64,000 nt of DNA from Caulobacter sp. SLTY (GCF_009905535.1 NZ_JAAALA010000014.1:1-64000), one strand, 5' to 3'; positions 27,002 to 36,134 are shown, counted from the first letter of the stretch. The notes: generated from the letters alone by a model not told the origin. Numbers and translations: made by a program.

Positions 27002-28222
27002 TTGACCGACCGAAACGAAACCCTGCCGCCGCCGGCTCCGACTCCCTGGGGCCTTGTCATCCTGCTCGGCGCCATGACGGCCTTCGCGCCGATGTCGATC
27101 GACATGTACCTGCCGGCCCAGGTGGCCATCGCGGAGTCGCTGGGCGCCAGCCAGGCGCAGGTCGAGCTGACCCTGTCGACCTTCCTGGCCGGCATGGCCA
27201 TCGGCCAGTTCTTCTACGGCAGCGCCTCGGACCGGTTCGGTCGGCGCGGACCCATCCTGGTCGGCTGCGCGGTCTATGTGGTGGCCTCGGTAATCTGCGC
27301 CCTGGCCAGTGACGTGAACGCCTTGATCGGCGCTCGCTTCCTGCAGGCATTGGGCGGCTGCGCGGGCGGGGTGATCGCCCGGGCCATCGTGCGCGATAAC
27401 TTCGACCATCGCGACACCGCCCGGATCCTGTCCCTGCTGATGCTGGTGATGGGTCTGGCGCCCATCTTGGCGCCGGCGGCCGGCAGCCTGGTGCTGATGG
27501 TCGCCGATTGGCGGGCCATCTTCTGGTGCCTGGCGGCGTTTGGGGTGGCGGTGGCCCTGGCGGTGGCCTTCCGCCTGCGCGAGTCGCGCTCGGCCGAGAC
27601 AGCGGCTCAGGCGGCGTCGGAAAACCCGTTCCAGGCCTATGCGGCCCTGCTCGTCCAGCCCAGGCTGATCGGCTACCTGCTGGCCGGGGCGCTGAACGGG
27701 GCGGTGTTGTTCACCTACATCTCGGCCTCGCCGGGGCTGATCATGGGGATCTATGGATTCGAGCCGACGCCCTACGCGGTGATCTTCGGGCTCAACGCCT
27801 TCGGGGTGATCGGCGCCAACCAGGTCAACCGCATGCTGCTGCGTCGCCACAGCCCAGACGCGGTGCTGAAGACGGCCAGCCTGGTCGCCATCGGTTTCGG
27901 CGTGCTGCTGGCCCTGGCCGCGGTCAGCGGTCTCGGCGGCCCCTGGCTGCTGCTGCCCCTGCTGTTCGTCACCCTGGCCACCTATGCCCTGATGCAGGGC
28001 AACACCACCGCCGGCGCTCTCAGCTGCGACCCGCGCCGGGCCGGCTCGATCTCCGCGCTCAGCGGCGGCCTGTCGTTCGGCGCCGGGGCCCTGGCCAGCG
28101 CCGCGGCGGGGACCATCCACAACGGCACCCCGATCCCGATGGCGGTGGTCATGCTGCTCTGCCTGCTTGGATCCGGAGCCGCCCTCCGGTTCCTGGCGCT
28201 CAGGCCCGACGCAGCGCGCTGA
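27002..28222 (+). CDS. Bcr/CflA-family multidrug efflux transporter (MFS)
   Basis: This 406-residue drug:proton antiporter has 12 predicted membrane segments. Bcr/CflA marks are APMSIDMYLPAQVAIAESLG in helix 1 and GSASDRFGRRGPILVG (motif A) between helices 2 and 3. RFLQALGGCAGGVIARAIVRD falls in helices 4-5. The start appears to be TTG at 27002: no in-frame ATG or GTG lies upstream, and no clear Shine-Dalgarno is seen, so translation may be weak or leaderless. The 3' end overlaps the convergent DUF423 gene by 23 bp. Confidence 0.88.
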   Translation: MTDRNETLPPPAPTPWGLVILLGAMTAFAPMSIDMYLPAQVAIAESLGASQAQVELTLSTFLAGMAIGQFFYGSASDRFGRRGPILVGCAVYVVASVICALASDVNALIGARFLQALGGCAGGVIARAIVRDNFDHRDTARILSLLMLVMGLAPILAPAAGSLVLMVADWRAIFWCLAAFGVAVALAVAFRLRESRSAETAAQAASENPFQAYAALLVQPRLIGYLLAGALNGAVLFTYISASPGLIMGIYGFEPTPYAVIFGLNAFGVIGANQVNRMLLRRHSPDAVLKTASLVAIGFGVLLALAAVSGLGGPWLLLPLLFVTLATYALMQGNTTAGALSCDPRRAGSISALSGGLSFGAGALASAAAGTIHNGTPIPMAVVMLLCLLGSGAALRFLALRPDAAR

Positions 28223-28565
28223 TCGCCAGCAACAGCCAGCCGCTCATCATTGCCAGCCCGCCGACCGGTGTGACGGCGCCCAACCAGCGCGGTCCCCCAA
28301 ACGCCATGGTGATGAGCGAGCCGCTGAACAACAGAATGCCGACCAGGAATGCGGCCCGGGTCCCGGTGATCACTTTCAGACCGCCCCTCGCAAGCGCCGA
28401 AACCGCCAGAACCGCCAGGGCGTGAACACCAGCGTATTGCCCAGCGGTCTTCAGCCACTCGACCGCCTTGGGGTCACTGATCCCGTGGGCGGCGAAGGCG
28501 CCGAAGCCCACGGCCGCCAGTCCGGCCAGCGCCGCCAGGGCCACGTCAATGTTCGTGTTTTTCAT
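28200..28565 (-). CDS. DUF423 small membrane protein
   Basis: This 121-residue protein has four hydrophobic segments. It shows the family pattern of GFGAFAAHGISDPKAVEWLKTAG, broken here as GFGAFAAHG and EWLKTAGQYAGVHALAVL. The later block is LFSGSLITMAFGG followed by VTPVGGLAMMSGW. DUF423 (YgdD/TMEM256-like) proteins are inner-membrane proteins of unknown function. The gene stands alone. Confidence 0.9.
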   Translation of the reverse strand: MKNTNIDVALAALAGLAAVGFGAFAAHGISDPKAVEWLKTAGQYAGVHALAVLAVSALARGGLKVITGTRAAFLVGILLFSGSLITMAFGGPRWLGAVTPVGGLAMMSGWLLLAISALRRA

Positions 28566-28677
28566 TACGCTCTTGCCCCACGGTCACCGTTGAATTCGCC
28601 TGCCGTACGCGTAACCTGAACAGCGATCACGCACGAGGGCCCGTCAGAGGCTCCCGCGTTCGAGGGAGGACTACCGC

Positions 28678-29787
28678 ATGGCGCTGACCCGTGGCGACGA
28701 CTATCCGATTCACCAGACGCCGGAGCCGATCGCCTATGGCGGCACCGACCGGAACTTCTACGACCGCTACTTCTTCAACGGCTATCACCCGACCGAGGGC
28801 GAGGACTTCTTCGCCGCGGCCTTCGGGGTCTATCCGCACCTGAACGTCACCGACGGCGCATTCGTGGTGGTTCGCAATGGCGTCGAGACCGCCCTGCATG
28901 TCAGCGGCCAGCTTGGCGACCGGATGGACATGGCCTGCGGTCCGCTGCGGATCGTCGTGGTCGAGCCGCTCCATAAGCTGAAGATCCTCGTCGACTCCCC
29001 CGAGCATGGCCTGAAGGCCGAGGTCGAGTTCGAGAGCCGCTCGGCCCCCATCGAAGAGCCGCGCTTCATCCGCCGCAACGGCACCCGCGCCTTCATGGAC
29101 TACACCCGCCTGACCCAGAACGGCCGCTACACCGGCTGGATCGAGCTGGACGGCGAGCGGCGCAGCGTCGACGGCTTCGTCGGCACCCGCGACCGCAGCT
29201 GGGGCATCCGCCCGGTTGGCGCCCGCGACAGCCAGGACATCATCCCGGCGCCCAAGCCGCAGTTCTATTGGCTGTGGTCGCCCAGTAGCTTCGAAAACGG
29301 CTCGTTCTTCTTCCATTCCAATGAAGACGCTCTGGGCCGCCCGTGGAACACCCGCGCCGTCTGGGTCCCGGACCAGGCGGACGAAGAGGGCTTCGACCAC
29401 CTCAACGGCCAGGCCAAGGTGAACTGGAAGTCCGGCACCCGCCACGCTGTCGACGCGGTGGTGGAACTGACCGACGACTGGGGCAAGCCGGCCGGCAAGG
29501 TCGAGTTCAAGCCGCTCTATAACTTCCAGATGATGGGCTTGGGCTACACCCATCCCAAATGGAGCCACGGCCTGTTGCACGGCCCGCTGGCCGTCGAGCG
29601 CGAGGACATCGTCCTGGCCGAGGCCGACCCGAAGATGCCCTTCAACCTGCACGTCCAGGCGCTGAGCGAGGTGATCTACACCGACGCCGATGGCACGGTG
29701 CGCAAGGGCAGGGGGGTGCTCGAGCAGCTGGTCATGGGCCCGCACCAGCCTTCCGGCTTCAGCGACATCCTGGACATGGCCAAATGA
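28678..29787 (+). CDS. CrtC/AttH-like beta-barrel protein, first gene of kinase operon
   Basis: This 369-residue soluble protein has no signal peptide. Its beta-rich character, with TRDRSWGIRPVGARDSQD near residue 165 and repeated Trp/Asp/Gly-rich turns, resembles the hydroxyneurosporene synthase/AttH lipocalin-like fold. Proteins of this kind often stand next to APH-type phosphotransferases in Caulobacterales and Sphingomonadales genomes. The reaction is unknown; hydration or isomerisation of a hydrophobic acyl or isoprenoid substrate is a guess. GGGAGGA precedes the ATG. Its stop overlaps the kinase start by 4 bp (atga). Confidence 0.65.
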   Translation: MALTRGDDYPIHQTPEPIAYGGTDRNFYDRYFFNGYHPTEGEDFFAAAFGVYPHLNVTDGAFVVVRNGVETALHVSGQLGDRMDMACGPLRIVVVEPLHKLKILVDSPEHGLKAEVEFESRSAPIEEPRFIRRNGTRAFMDYTRLTQNGRYTGWIELDGERRSVDGFVGTRDRSWGIRPVGARDSQDIIPAPKPQFYWLWSPSSFENGSFFFHSNEDALGRPWNTRAVWVPDQADEEGFDHLNGQAKVNWKSGTRHAVDAVVELTDDWGKPAGKVEFKPLYNFQMMGLGYTHPKWSHGLLHGPLAVEREDIVLAEADPKMPFNLHVQALSEVIYTDADGTVRKGRGVLEQLVMGPHQPSGFSDILDMAK

Positions 29788-30797
29788 GCCTGCAGGACCA
29801 ACTGGAAGCCTACCTGACCCGCACCGGCGGTAAGCCGGCCAAGGTTCATGGCCTGTCCCGCATTCCCGGTGGGGCCAGCCGCGAGACCTACCGGTTCGAC
29901 CTTGAGGTTGATGGCGGCACGCGGGGCATGATCCTGCGCCGTGACCCGACCGGCAGCCTGATCGACACCGACCGGCGGGTCGAATTCCTGGCCTTCCGCT
30001 CCTTCTTCGACAAGGGCCTGCCGGTGCCCGAGGCGTTGGCGCTGGAAGAGGAGGGGGCCGAGCTCGAACGGCCCTTCTTCATCATGGGTCGCATCGACGG
30101 CGGCAAGGCCCAGAGCCCCTTCACCATGCCGCCCTATGGCGAGCATGCCGCCGAAATCGGTCGGCAGTTCTTCACTCACCTGGGGACGATCGCCGCCGCC
30201 GATCCCGCCACCCTGCCGATCAGCGAAGCGGCCGTGACCCCGGCTCTCGACGGCTGCTGGTCTAAGGAACTCGACTACTGGGAGGGGGTCGTCAACGAGG
30301 ACGAGGAACACCCCCAGATGATCATCCGGGCGGCTATCCGCCGCCTGCGCCGCAACCCGCCGCCGCCGGCCCAGAAGCTCAGCGTCGTCCATGGCGACTA
30401 CCGGACGGGCAACTTCCTGCACGATGGAGCGGGCAAGATCGTCGCCCTGCTCGACTGGGAGATGGCCCATATCGGCGATCCCCTGGAGGACCTCGGCTGG
30501 GCCATCGAGCCGCTGTGGTCCTACAAGGAGACCCATCGCGTCTCCGGCATGGTCCCTCGCGAGGAAGCCATCGCCCTGTGGGAAGCAGCCAGTGGGTTGA
30601 AGGTCGATCCCGCTGCCTTCGCCTGGTGGGAACTGTTCGCCTCGGTGAAGGGGGCCGCTATCTGGGTGTCCTCGGCCAAGGAATACCGGGCTGGCGGCTT
30701 CAAGGACCCGGTGCTGGGCCTGTCCGGCTGGTACACCGCCCGCCGCCAGGACGAGATCCTGGCCAATGTCCTCGCCAAGCTGGAGGGCCTGGCATGA
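29784..30797 (+). CDS. APH-fold phosphotransferase, LvaA/ACAD10-like (candidate hydroxyacyl-CoA kinase)
   Basis: This 337-residue kinase-like protein starts RIPGGASRETYRFDL (nucleotide loop). The catalytic loop is VVHGDYRTGNFLHD and the metal motif is ALLDWEMAHIGDPLEDLGW. This subgroup, related to the kinase domain of ACAD10/11 and to Pseudomonas LvaA, phosphorylates hydroxyacyl-CoA compounds rather than antibiotics. The substrate here is inferred only by family. It is flanked by 4-bp overlaps on both sides, and the next gene encodes a small protein placed where LvaB would be. Confidence 0.85.
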   Translation: MSLQDQLEAYLTRTGGKPAKVHGLSRIPGGASRETYRFDLEVDGGTRGMILRRDPTGSLIDTDRRVEFLAFRSFFDKGLPVPEALALEEEGAELERPFFIMGRIDGGKAQSPFTMPPYGEHAAEIGRQFFTHLGTIAAADPATLPISEAAVTPALDGCWSKELDYWEGVVNEDEEHPQMIIRAAIRRLRRNPPPPAQKLSVVHGDYRTGNFLHDGAGKIVALLDWEMAHIGDPLEDLGWAIEPLWSYKETHRVSGMVPREEAIALWEAASGLKVDPAAFAWWELFASVKGAAIWVSSAKEYRAGGFKDPVLGLSGWYTARRQDEILANVLAKLEGLA

Positions 30798-31210
30798 CCC
30801 CGACCGCGTCCGAACTGCTGCTCGGCAATTTCCTGTCGATGATGGAGCCGCCGCCGCCCGAGGCGTTGGGCGATTTCATGCAGGGCAAGGTGGCCGTCAC
30901 CGGCATGATCTCCCTGCTTTGCGCCCAGGAGGCCGAACGCGGCGCCGAAGCCCGGCTGTGGGAGAACGGGGCCATCCGCGACCTGCTCAGCCAGGGCGGC
31001 GCCGCCATTCCGGCAGAGGCGGACGTCGATCGCGACTTCTCCATCGCCGGCCTCGACCGCACCAACGCCACCCTGCGCCGGGCGCTCATCGACCTGCACA
31101 TCGCCGTCGAAAACGCTGGCGACACCGCCCTCGATCACGCCATCCTGCGCTTCTATGTGAAAAGCGCGGACATGCGGCGGCTCGACCTGCCGCCCCTGCC
31201 CGCCAACTGA
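30794..31210 (+). CDS. Small helical protein coupled to the kinase (LvaB/DUF6285-like candidate)
   Basis: This 138-residue acidic, mostly helical protein opens with TASELLLGNFLSMMEPPPP and GKVAVTGMISLLCAQEAERG. It carries no signal peptide and no motif I can assign with certainty. The layout, an N-terminal helix then a long helix with regularly spaced Ala/Glu, and its position overlapping the kinase stop by 4 bp resemble LvaB, the small activator of LvaA. This is an analogy by context; a sequence search is needed to confirm it. Confidence 0.6.
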   Translation: MTPTASELLLGNFLSMMEPPPPEALGDFMQGKVAVTGMISLLCAQEAERGAEARLWENGAIRDLLSQGGAAIPAEADVDRDFSIAGLDRTNATLRRALIDLHIAVENAGDTALDHAILRFYVKSADMRRLDLPPLPAN

Positions 31211-31220
31211 CGGAGGGCGC

Positions 31221-32258
31221 ATGCGCGGGGTTCTGGTTCTGGCCGGCTTGCTGGCCGCGTGGTTCGCCGCGCCGTCGCAGGCCCAGGACAACCGCACTTT
31301 CGGCGAATGGATGGTGGTCTGCGACAACCTGAAGACCTGCTCGGCCTTCGGCTTCTCGGAGTCCGCGAGCGAGTCCTGGATCAAGGTGTCGCGAGATGCC
31401 GGGCCAGGCGCGGCGCCCCGGGTCAGCCTGGGCCTGAACTTCTTCGAGGAGCCTCCCGCAGGCGGTGTCTGGAGCGTCCATGCCGACGGGCGTTCCCTCC
31501 TCGTCATCGACCCCGATGAGGACGAGGGCCGCTGGACCAGGACACTGGACGCCAAGGACTCCGCCGTCCTGATCGATGTCATTCGTGACGCCCGCACGCT
31601 CAGTATCCAGGGGCCTAGCGGGATCAAGTCCGACATCTCATTGACCGGCAGTTCCGCCTCGCTCCGCTACATCGATGCCCAGCAGGACCGGGCGGGCCTG
31701 GCCGACGCCCTGGTGGCCCGCGGCGCCGGCCAGCCATCGGCCGCGCCCGCTGCCCCGCCACTTCCCATCGTCGAGGTCCCGCCGGCGGCGAAGGGCGGCG
31801 CCAAGAGTAAGCCGCCGGTCTTCATCCGCGAGATCGCCAAGCACGAGGATTGCGACAGCCTGGGCGATCCCAATGACTTTCCGGCGATCTGGGCGCGGCT
31901 GGGCCCCGACCTGCAGCTGTGGGGCGCCATTTGCAGCAGCGGGGCCTACAACTTCAGCTACAAGTTCTTCACCGCCGACAACGCCGGCCGCAAGGTGGCG
32001 GAACTCATCTTCCCCTACGCCGACGGCTACGGCGAGGAGACCGGCTACGTTACCAACCCCGACTTCGACCCAAGCACCCTGACCCTCAGCGCGTTCGAGA
32101 AGGGCAGGGGCCTCGGCGACTGCGGCTCGATGATCCGCTGGGCCTGGAACGGCCAGGCCTTCGTCCTGGTCGAGCAATCGGTGATGAGCGACTGCCGGGG
32201 CGTATCTTCCGACGACTGGCCGACCCTGTACCGCGCCGAAGTGCGGCAGGTCCGATGA
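31221..32258 (+). CDS. DUF1176 exported protein
   Basis: This is a 345-residue periplasmic protein with a signal peptide (RGVLVLAGLLAAWFAAPSQA, then QDN). The N-terminal block FGEWMVVCDNLKTCSAFGF and the C-terminal block DFPAIWARLGPDLQLWGAIC followed by CGSMIRWAWNGQAFVLVEQS are the DUF1176 hallmarks. Paired cysteines probably form disulfides. The function is unknown. It sits 10 bp after the kinase partner gene with GGAGG upstream, and couples by 4 bp to the next gene. Confidence 0.85.
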   Translation: MRGVLVLAGLLAAWFAAPSQAQDNRTFGEWMVVCDNLKTCSAFGFSESASESWIKVSRDAGPGAAPRVSLGLNFFEEPPAGGVWSVHADGRSLLVIDPDEDEGRWTRTLDAKDSAVLIDVIRDARTLSIQGPSGIKSDISLTGSSASLRYIDAQQDRAGLADALVARGAGQPSAAPAAPPLPIVEVPPAAKGGAKSKPPVFIREIAKHEDCDSLGDPNDFPAIWARLGPDLQLWGAICSSGAYNFSYKFFTADNAGRKVAELIFPYADGYGEETGYVTNPDFDPSTLTLSAFEKGRGLGDCGSMIRWAWNGQAFVLVEQSVMSDCRGVSSDDWPTLYRAEVRQVR

Positions 32259-32500
32259 CCATCAAGCTCGACCGCCAGACCCAGGACAGCCTGGTCCGCC
32301 TGCAGCGCGACCACCTCAAGGCTGAATACGAGTTCGAGATCGGCCAGTTCGAGACACTCGATCTGCTCGACTATCTCGCCGAGACCCTGGGTCCGATCTA
32401 CTACAATCAGGCCCTCTATGACGCCCAGGCCGTGCTGCGGAAACGGGGTGACGACCTCATCGAGGCCGTGCAGGCCATCGAGCAGCCGGTGAAGCTATAA
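32255..32500 (+). CDS. DUF2164 small cytoplasmic protein
   Basis: This 81-residue protein has a QRDHLKAEYEFEIGQFETLD core and the LLDYLAETLGPIYYNQALYD signature typical of DUF2164. The family is widespread in proteobacteria with no known function. It starts inside the stop of the DUF1176 gene (atga) and ends the five-gene run that begins at 28678. Confidence 0.85.
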   Translation: MTIKLDRQTQDSLVRLQRDHLKAEYEFEIGQFETLDLLDYLAETLGPIYYNQALYDAQAVLRKRGDDLIEAVQAIEQPVKL

Positions 32501-32529
32501 CCGGCGGCGGACTCGCGCTAACTGCCCCC

Positions 32530-33678
32530 ATGCCCACCCAGCTGCGCCTTGGCCTTTACTATGCGGCCATCTTCATCGGCACCGGGGCCAGCCTGCCCTA
32601 CATGCCCGTGTGGTTCCGCAGCCAAGGCCTGAGCGGGGCGGAAATCGGCATCATTCTCGCCGCTCCGATGCTGGCCCGCATTGTGGTCTCACCACTGGCC
32701 GCCGTCTGGGGCGACGGGTTCCGGCTGCGTCGCACGCCGCTGATCCTGTTCGGGGCGGTGGCCGCCCTGGCCTATGCCTCCATCGCCCTGGTCGAGGGCT
32801 TCGCCGCCTGGCTGGTCGCCTGGACCATCGCCTCCTGCATGCTGGGCACCCTGCCGCCGCTCGGCGATGTCATCAGCCTGCGGTTGGCCCGGCGGGAGGG
32901 GTTTTCCTACCCCTTCGCCCGGGGCATCGGCTCGGTAGCCTTCGTGGTCGGCAACCTGGCGGTCGGCGCTCTGCTGACGCTGGCTGCCCCCGACCTGGTG
33001 CTTTTCTGGACGATCACCGCCGCTCTGGCCGCCGCCCTGGCCGCTCGCTTCATGCTGCCGCCCGAGCCGGTGCACGAGGGCGGCGAACCTCCGCCCCGGT
33101 CGGCCCGCTGGCGTGGGCTTTCGGACCTGATCCACAACCGGGGCTTCATCATAGCGGTGGTCGGCAGCGGTGTGATCCAGGCGACTCACGGCTTCTACTA
33201 CGGCTTCTCGGCCCTCCTCTGGCGCAAGCAGGGGATCGGCGAGGCCTGGATCGGGGCGCTCTGGGCGATCGGCGTGGTGCTGGAGGTCGCCTTCATGTGG
33301 TTCGGCGATCCGTGGCGCCGGCGGGTGCGGCCGGAAATGATGGTGGCGATCGGGGGGCTGGCGGCGCTGATCCGCTGGACGGCGATGGCCTTCTCCCCGC
33401 CGCTCTGGCTGCTGTTCCCACTGCAGGGCCTACATTCCCTCAGCTTTACCGCCACCTTCCTTGGGTCATTGGCGCTGATCGAGCGCTACGCCCCGCCGCA
33501 CGCGGCCTCCGCCGCCCAGACGGTCAGCTCCGCGTGCGCCGGCGGATTGTTCATCGGCCTTGCGACCCTGGCGTCGGGCCCCCTGTTCGACGCATTCGGT
33601 CCGCATGGCTACCTCGGGATGACGGCTATGACCCTCACGGGGCTGGCGGCCATCGGCCTGCTCATTCGCAAGCCCTAG
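32530..33678 (+). CDS. MFS transporter, HcaT/PPP-like
   Basis: This 382-residue protein has about 12 membrane segments. Its opening, LGLYYAAIFIGTGASLPYMP, together with IGIILAAPMLARIVVSPLAA and the later HGFYYGFSALLWRKQGIGEA, matches the phenylpropionic-acid-transporter (HcaT, MFS_1-like) group, which also includes LacY-type permeases. The substrate is unknown, since phenylpropionate genes are absent. It starts 29 bp after the DUF2164 gene without a clear Shine-Dalgarno. Confidence 0.85.
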   Translation: MPTQLRLGLYYAAIFIGTGASLPYMPVWFRSQGLSGAEIGIILAAPMLARIVVSPLAAVWGDGFRLRRTPLILFGAVAALAYASIALVEGFAAWLVAWTIASCMLGTLPPLGDVISLRLARREGFSYPFARGIGSVAFVVGNLAVGALLTLAAPDLVLFWTITAALAAALAARFMLPPEPVHEGGEPPPRSARWRGLSDLIHNRGFIIAVVGSGVIQATHGFYYGFSALLWRKQGIGEAWIGALWAIGVVLEVAFMWFGDPWRRRVRPEMMVAIGGLAALIRWTAMAFSPPLWLLFPLQGLHSLSFTATFLGSLALIERYAPPHAASAAQTVSSACAGGLFIGLATLASGPLFDAFGPHGYLGMTAMTLTGLAAIGLLIRKP

Positions 33679-33758
33679 CGGTTCATCGCCGCAGCCGGCC
33701 GGTCAAACCTGTCCGAAAGTTCACGTTTGGACATATTGCCAGCTTGCGGAACCCGGCG

Positions 33759-33773
33759 GATAACCGGGTTATC
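33759..33773. promoter_or_regulatory. Palindrome upstream of a small membrane protein gene
   Basis: GATAACC-G-GGTTATC is a perfect 7-bp inverted repeat 22 bp before the ATG at 33796. An imperfect outer pair (TGTCCgAAA / TTTGGACA) lies about 30 bp further upstream, around 33708-33732. It looks like an operator, but no regulator gene adjoins it. Confidence 0.4.
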
Positions 33774-33795
33774 GGTTTCCGGGGAGGGACGCCCC

Positions 33796-34008
33796 ATGCA
33801 AGCCATTGTCGAACTCGTCGCAGCCCTCGTCGTGTGGATGGCTGTCGCGACCCTCAATCACTTCGGGATTGAGGTCGGTGTGTCGCATCCCGAGCCCGAG
33901 CGGGTGATCCAGCGCGAATCAGCACCGTCTAAAAAGGCCATCGCCCAAGAGGGTCCGTGCCCGGATGAGGTGGCGCCACCGTCCGTCACAGCCGCCAGGA
34001 CCGTCTGA
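33796..34008 (+). CDS. Small single-pass membrane protein, hypothetical
   Basis: This is a 70-residue protein with an N-terminal hydrophobic helix (QAIVELVAALVVWMAVATL) and a charged, proline-containing tail. It is not recognised. A good Shine-Dalgarno (GGGGAGGG) lies just upstream of the ATG, and a palindromic site precedes it, which supports it being expressed. It stands alone between the MFS gene and the TipN-like gene. Confidence 0.5.
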   Translation: MQAIVELVAALVVWMAVATLNHFGIEVGVSHPEPERVIQRESAPSKKAIAQEGPCPDEVAPPSVTAARTV

Positions 34009-34160
34009 ATCGGCCACGCGGCTGTTTCCCCTTACGAAATCGTTGCAACCGACTTAACGCCGGCCCCATTCACGTCTAGGTTTCCCTTGGTGCGCGAGGG
34101 CTGGGGTCGGGGCCGACGCGCCGTCCAAGGTCCGGCCCGCTTCAGGACGATACAAAGCGC

Positions 34161-36134
34161 ATGAAGGCCAAGAAGCGCCCGACGCTCGATTTCACCCGCA
34201 TCGCGCCGGAAGGGATCGTCCCGCGTTTCGAGCCGGCCCCCGACCAGCGGCTGGACGCCCCGGCCATGGCCGAGGCCGAGCTGGACATCATCGAGGCACC
34301 AATGGTCGAGCTGGCGCCGGAGCGGCCGCTCCCCGAGCCGGCCCCGGAGCCCGCCAGAGCCGCCGTCGCCCCGCCGCAGCCCGACACCTTCCTGCGCCCC
34401 ACGGCCGAGCCGCCGTTGCCGCCCGCCGTCATTGCCCATGCGCCGACGGTGAGGGAGCCGAGTGGAGCGGGGATCTGGGCCGCCGCCTGCATCGTCTCCG
34501 CCCTTTGGGCCGTGGCGCCGATCGCCTATGCCTTTGGCTACCGCCAGGGTGTCGTGCCATTGCAATCCGACCCGCTGGCCATCGCGGTGTTCGCCGGCCT
34601 GGCCATCGGGCCCTTGGCGCTGATCTGGCTGGTCGCCATGGTGATCCGCCAGAGCCAGAAGTTGTCGGGCGAGATCCGCCGCACCCGCGACCTGGCCACC
34701 ACCATGGTCGGTCCCGCCGCCCTGGCCGCCGCCGAGAGCGGCGCGGCCGTCCAGGCCATCCGCAGCGAGATCGACGCCGCCGCCCTCTCCGCCACCGAGG
34801 CGCGCGAGACCATGCTGGCCCTGCGCCAGGCCCTGGCGGAGGAGACCGAGCGCCTCGCCGAGGCCGCCGCCGCCGCCGAGCGCACGTCCCGCGATCTGGC
34901 CGCCACCCTTGGCCGCCAACGCGACTCGCTGAGCGCGCTCAGCGGGGAGCTCGACAATCGCTCAGCCACCGTGGCCGACAGCATCTCGATGCAGGCCCGT
35001 ATGGTGGCCGAGGCCTCCGACTTGGCCGAGACCCAGCTGCGAGAGGCTGAAGCCGCCCTGGCCGCCCGCGCCGCCGATCTGGCCGCGGCCGCTGGCGAGG
35101 CCAGCGACGCCGCCCGCGTGGCCGGCGAGGACCTGGCCCGCCAGGTCGCCCGCCTGGAGACCGCCGGCGTCGGGGTCGGCGACCAGATGCGGGTCGTCGA
35201 GCAGGGGCTGTCGCAGCAGCGCGCCGCCTTGGTCACCGTCAGCCACGCGATCCGCGCCGACCAGGAGGACTTCGCCGCCCAGGCCGAGACCCGCGCCGCC
35301 CAGCTTTCGGAGTTCGTGGCCCAGGCGACGATGAGCGCCAGCGAGCTTGGCGACCTCGCCGGCAAGAGCGGCGAGGCTCTGCGCGCCCTGATCGGCGAAG
35401 CGGCCAGCCAGATGACCGCCCTGCTGGAAACCGCAGCCTCCGAGCGCGAGGCGCTGGCCGGCGAGTCCCAGGGCGCCCTGTCGCTGCTCAGCGACGCCGC
35501 CGCTGGCGAGCGGGCGCGGCTGGAGCGCGACCTGCGCGAGGCGGTCGACCGCCTGACCCGCGCCGCCAACGAGGCCCGTGAGGCCGCCGAGGGCCATGCC
35601 GGCGCCGCCCAGGGCCGCGTCGATCAGCTGAACGAAGCCGCCTTCGCCGCCCATCAGAAGGCCGACGCCATCTTCCAGGCCCGGCTGGACGAGGCTCGCG
35701 ACCTCATCGAATCCTCGGCCCAGATGGTCGAGCAGGCGGGCGCCCAGACCGCGGCCCGGCTGGAGGAGGGGGCCGCCTCGGCCAAGACCACCCTGGCCGA
35801 GCTGCAGGCCCTGCTGGCCGACCTTGAGACCCGCACCCGCGCCCTCCCGGAGCAGGCGCGCGTCCAGGCCGAGGAGGTCAAGACCGCTGTCGATCGGGGC
35901 ATGGACGACCTGATGGAGAGCGCCCGCCGCACCGCCTCCGAGACCCAGGCGATCGACAACGCCTTCCAGGAGCGGGTGCGCCGCAACTACGACATGCTGA
36001 CCGACGCGGTGAAGCTGATGGGCGTGGTGGCCGGGGCCGCCGGCCAGGCCGCACCGCCCGCCACCCCGCCGCCCGCCGCCAAGCGTCCGTCCTCGGATCC
36101 CGACGCGCCGCTGAGCACCCGCGACGGCGGCTGA
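34161..36134 (+). CDS. tipN: TipN-like polarity protein: two membrane helices and a long coiled coil
   Basis: This 657-residue protein has an acidic proline-rich N-terminus (residues 1-100) and two adjacent membrane helices (about 102-126 and 137-162). A very long Ala/Glu/Arg coiled coil (about 165-620) and a Pro-rich tail follow. This matches TipN, which marks the new pole and cell-division scar in Caulobacter and orients flagellum placement. It is shorter than the roughly 890-residue C. crescentus protein. The assignment rests on architecture and genus context, because coiled coils are poor homology evidence. It is followed within 4 bp by the YbaK-like gene. Confidence 0.6.
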   Translation: MKAKKRPTLDFTRIAPEGIVPRFEPAPDQRLDAPAMAEAELDIIEAPMVELAPERPLPEPAPEPARAAVAPPQPDTFLRPTAEPPLPPAVIAHAPTVREPSGAGIWAAACIVSALWAVAPIAYAFGYRQGVVPLQSDPLAIAVFAGLAIGPLALIWLVAMVIRQSQKLSGEIRRTRDLATTMVGPAALAAAESGAAVQAIRSEIDAAALSATEARETMLALRQALAEETERLAEAAAAAERTSRDLAATLGRQRDSLSALSGELDNRSATVADSISMQARMVAEASDLAETQLREAEAALAARAADLAAAAGEASDAARVAGEDLARQVARLETAGVGVGDQMRVVEQGLSQQRAALVTVSHAIRADQEDFAAQAETRAAQLSEFVAQATMSASELGDLAGKSGEALRALIGEAASQMTALLETAASEREALAGESQGALSLLSDAAAGERARLERDLREAVDRLTRAANEAREAAEGHAGAAQGRVDQLNEAAFAAHQKADAIFQARLDEARDLIESSAQMVEQAGAQTAARLEEGAASAKTTLAELQALLADLETRTRALPEQARVQAEEVKTAVDRGMDDLMESARRTASETQAIDNAFQERVRRNYDMLTDAVKLMGVVAGAAGQAAPPATPPPAAKRPSSDPDAPLSTRDGG

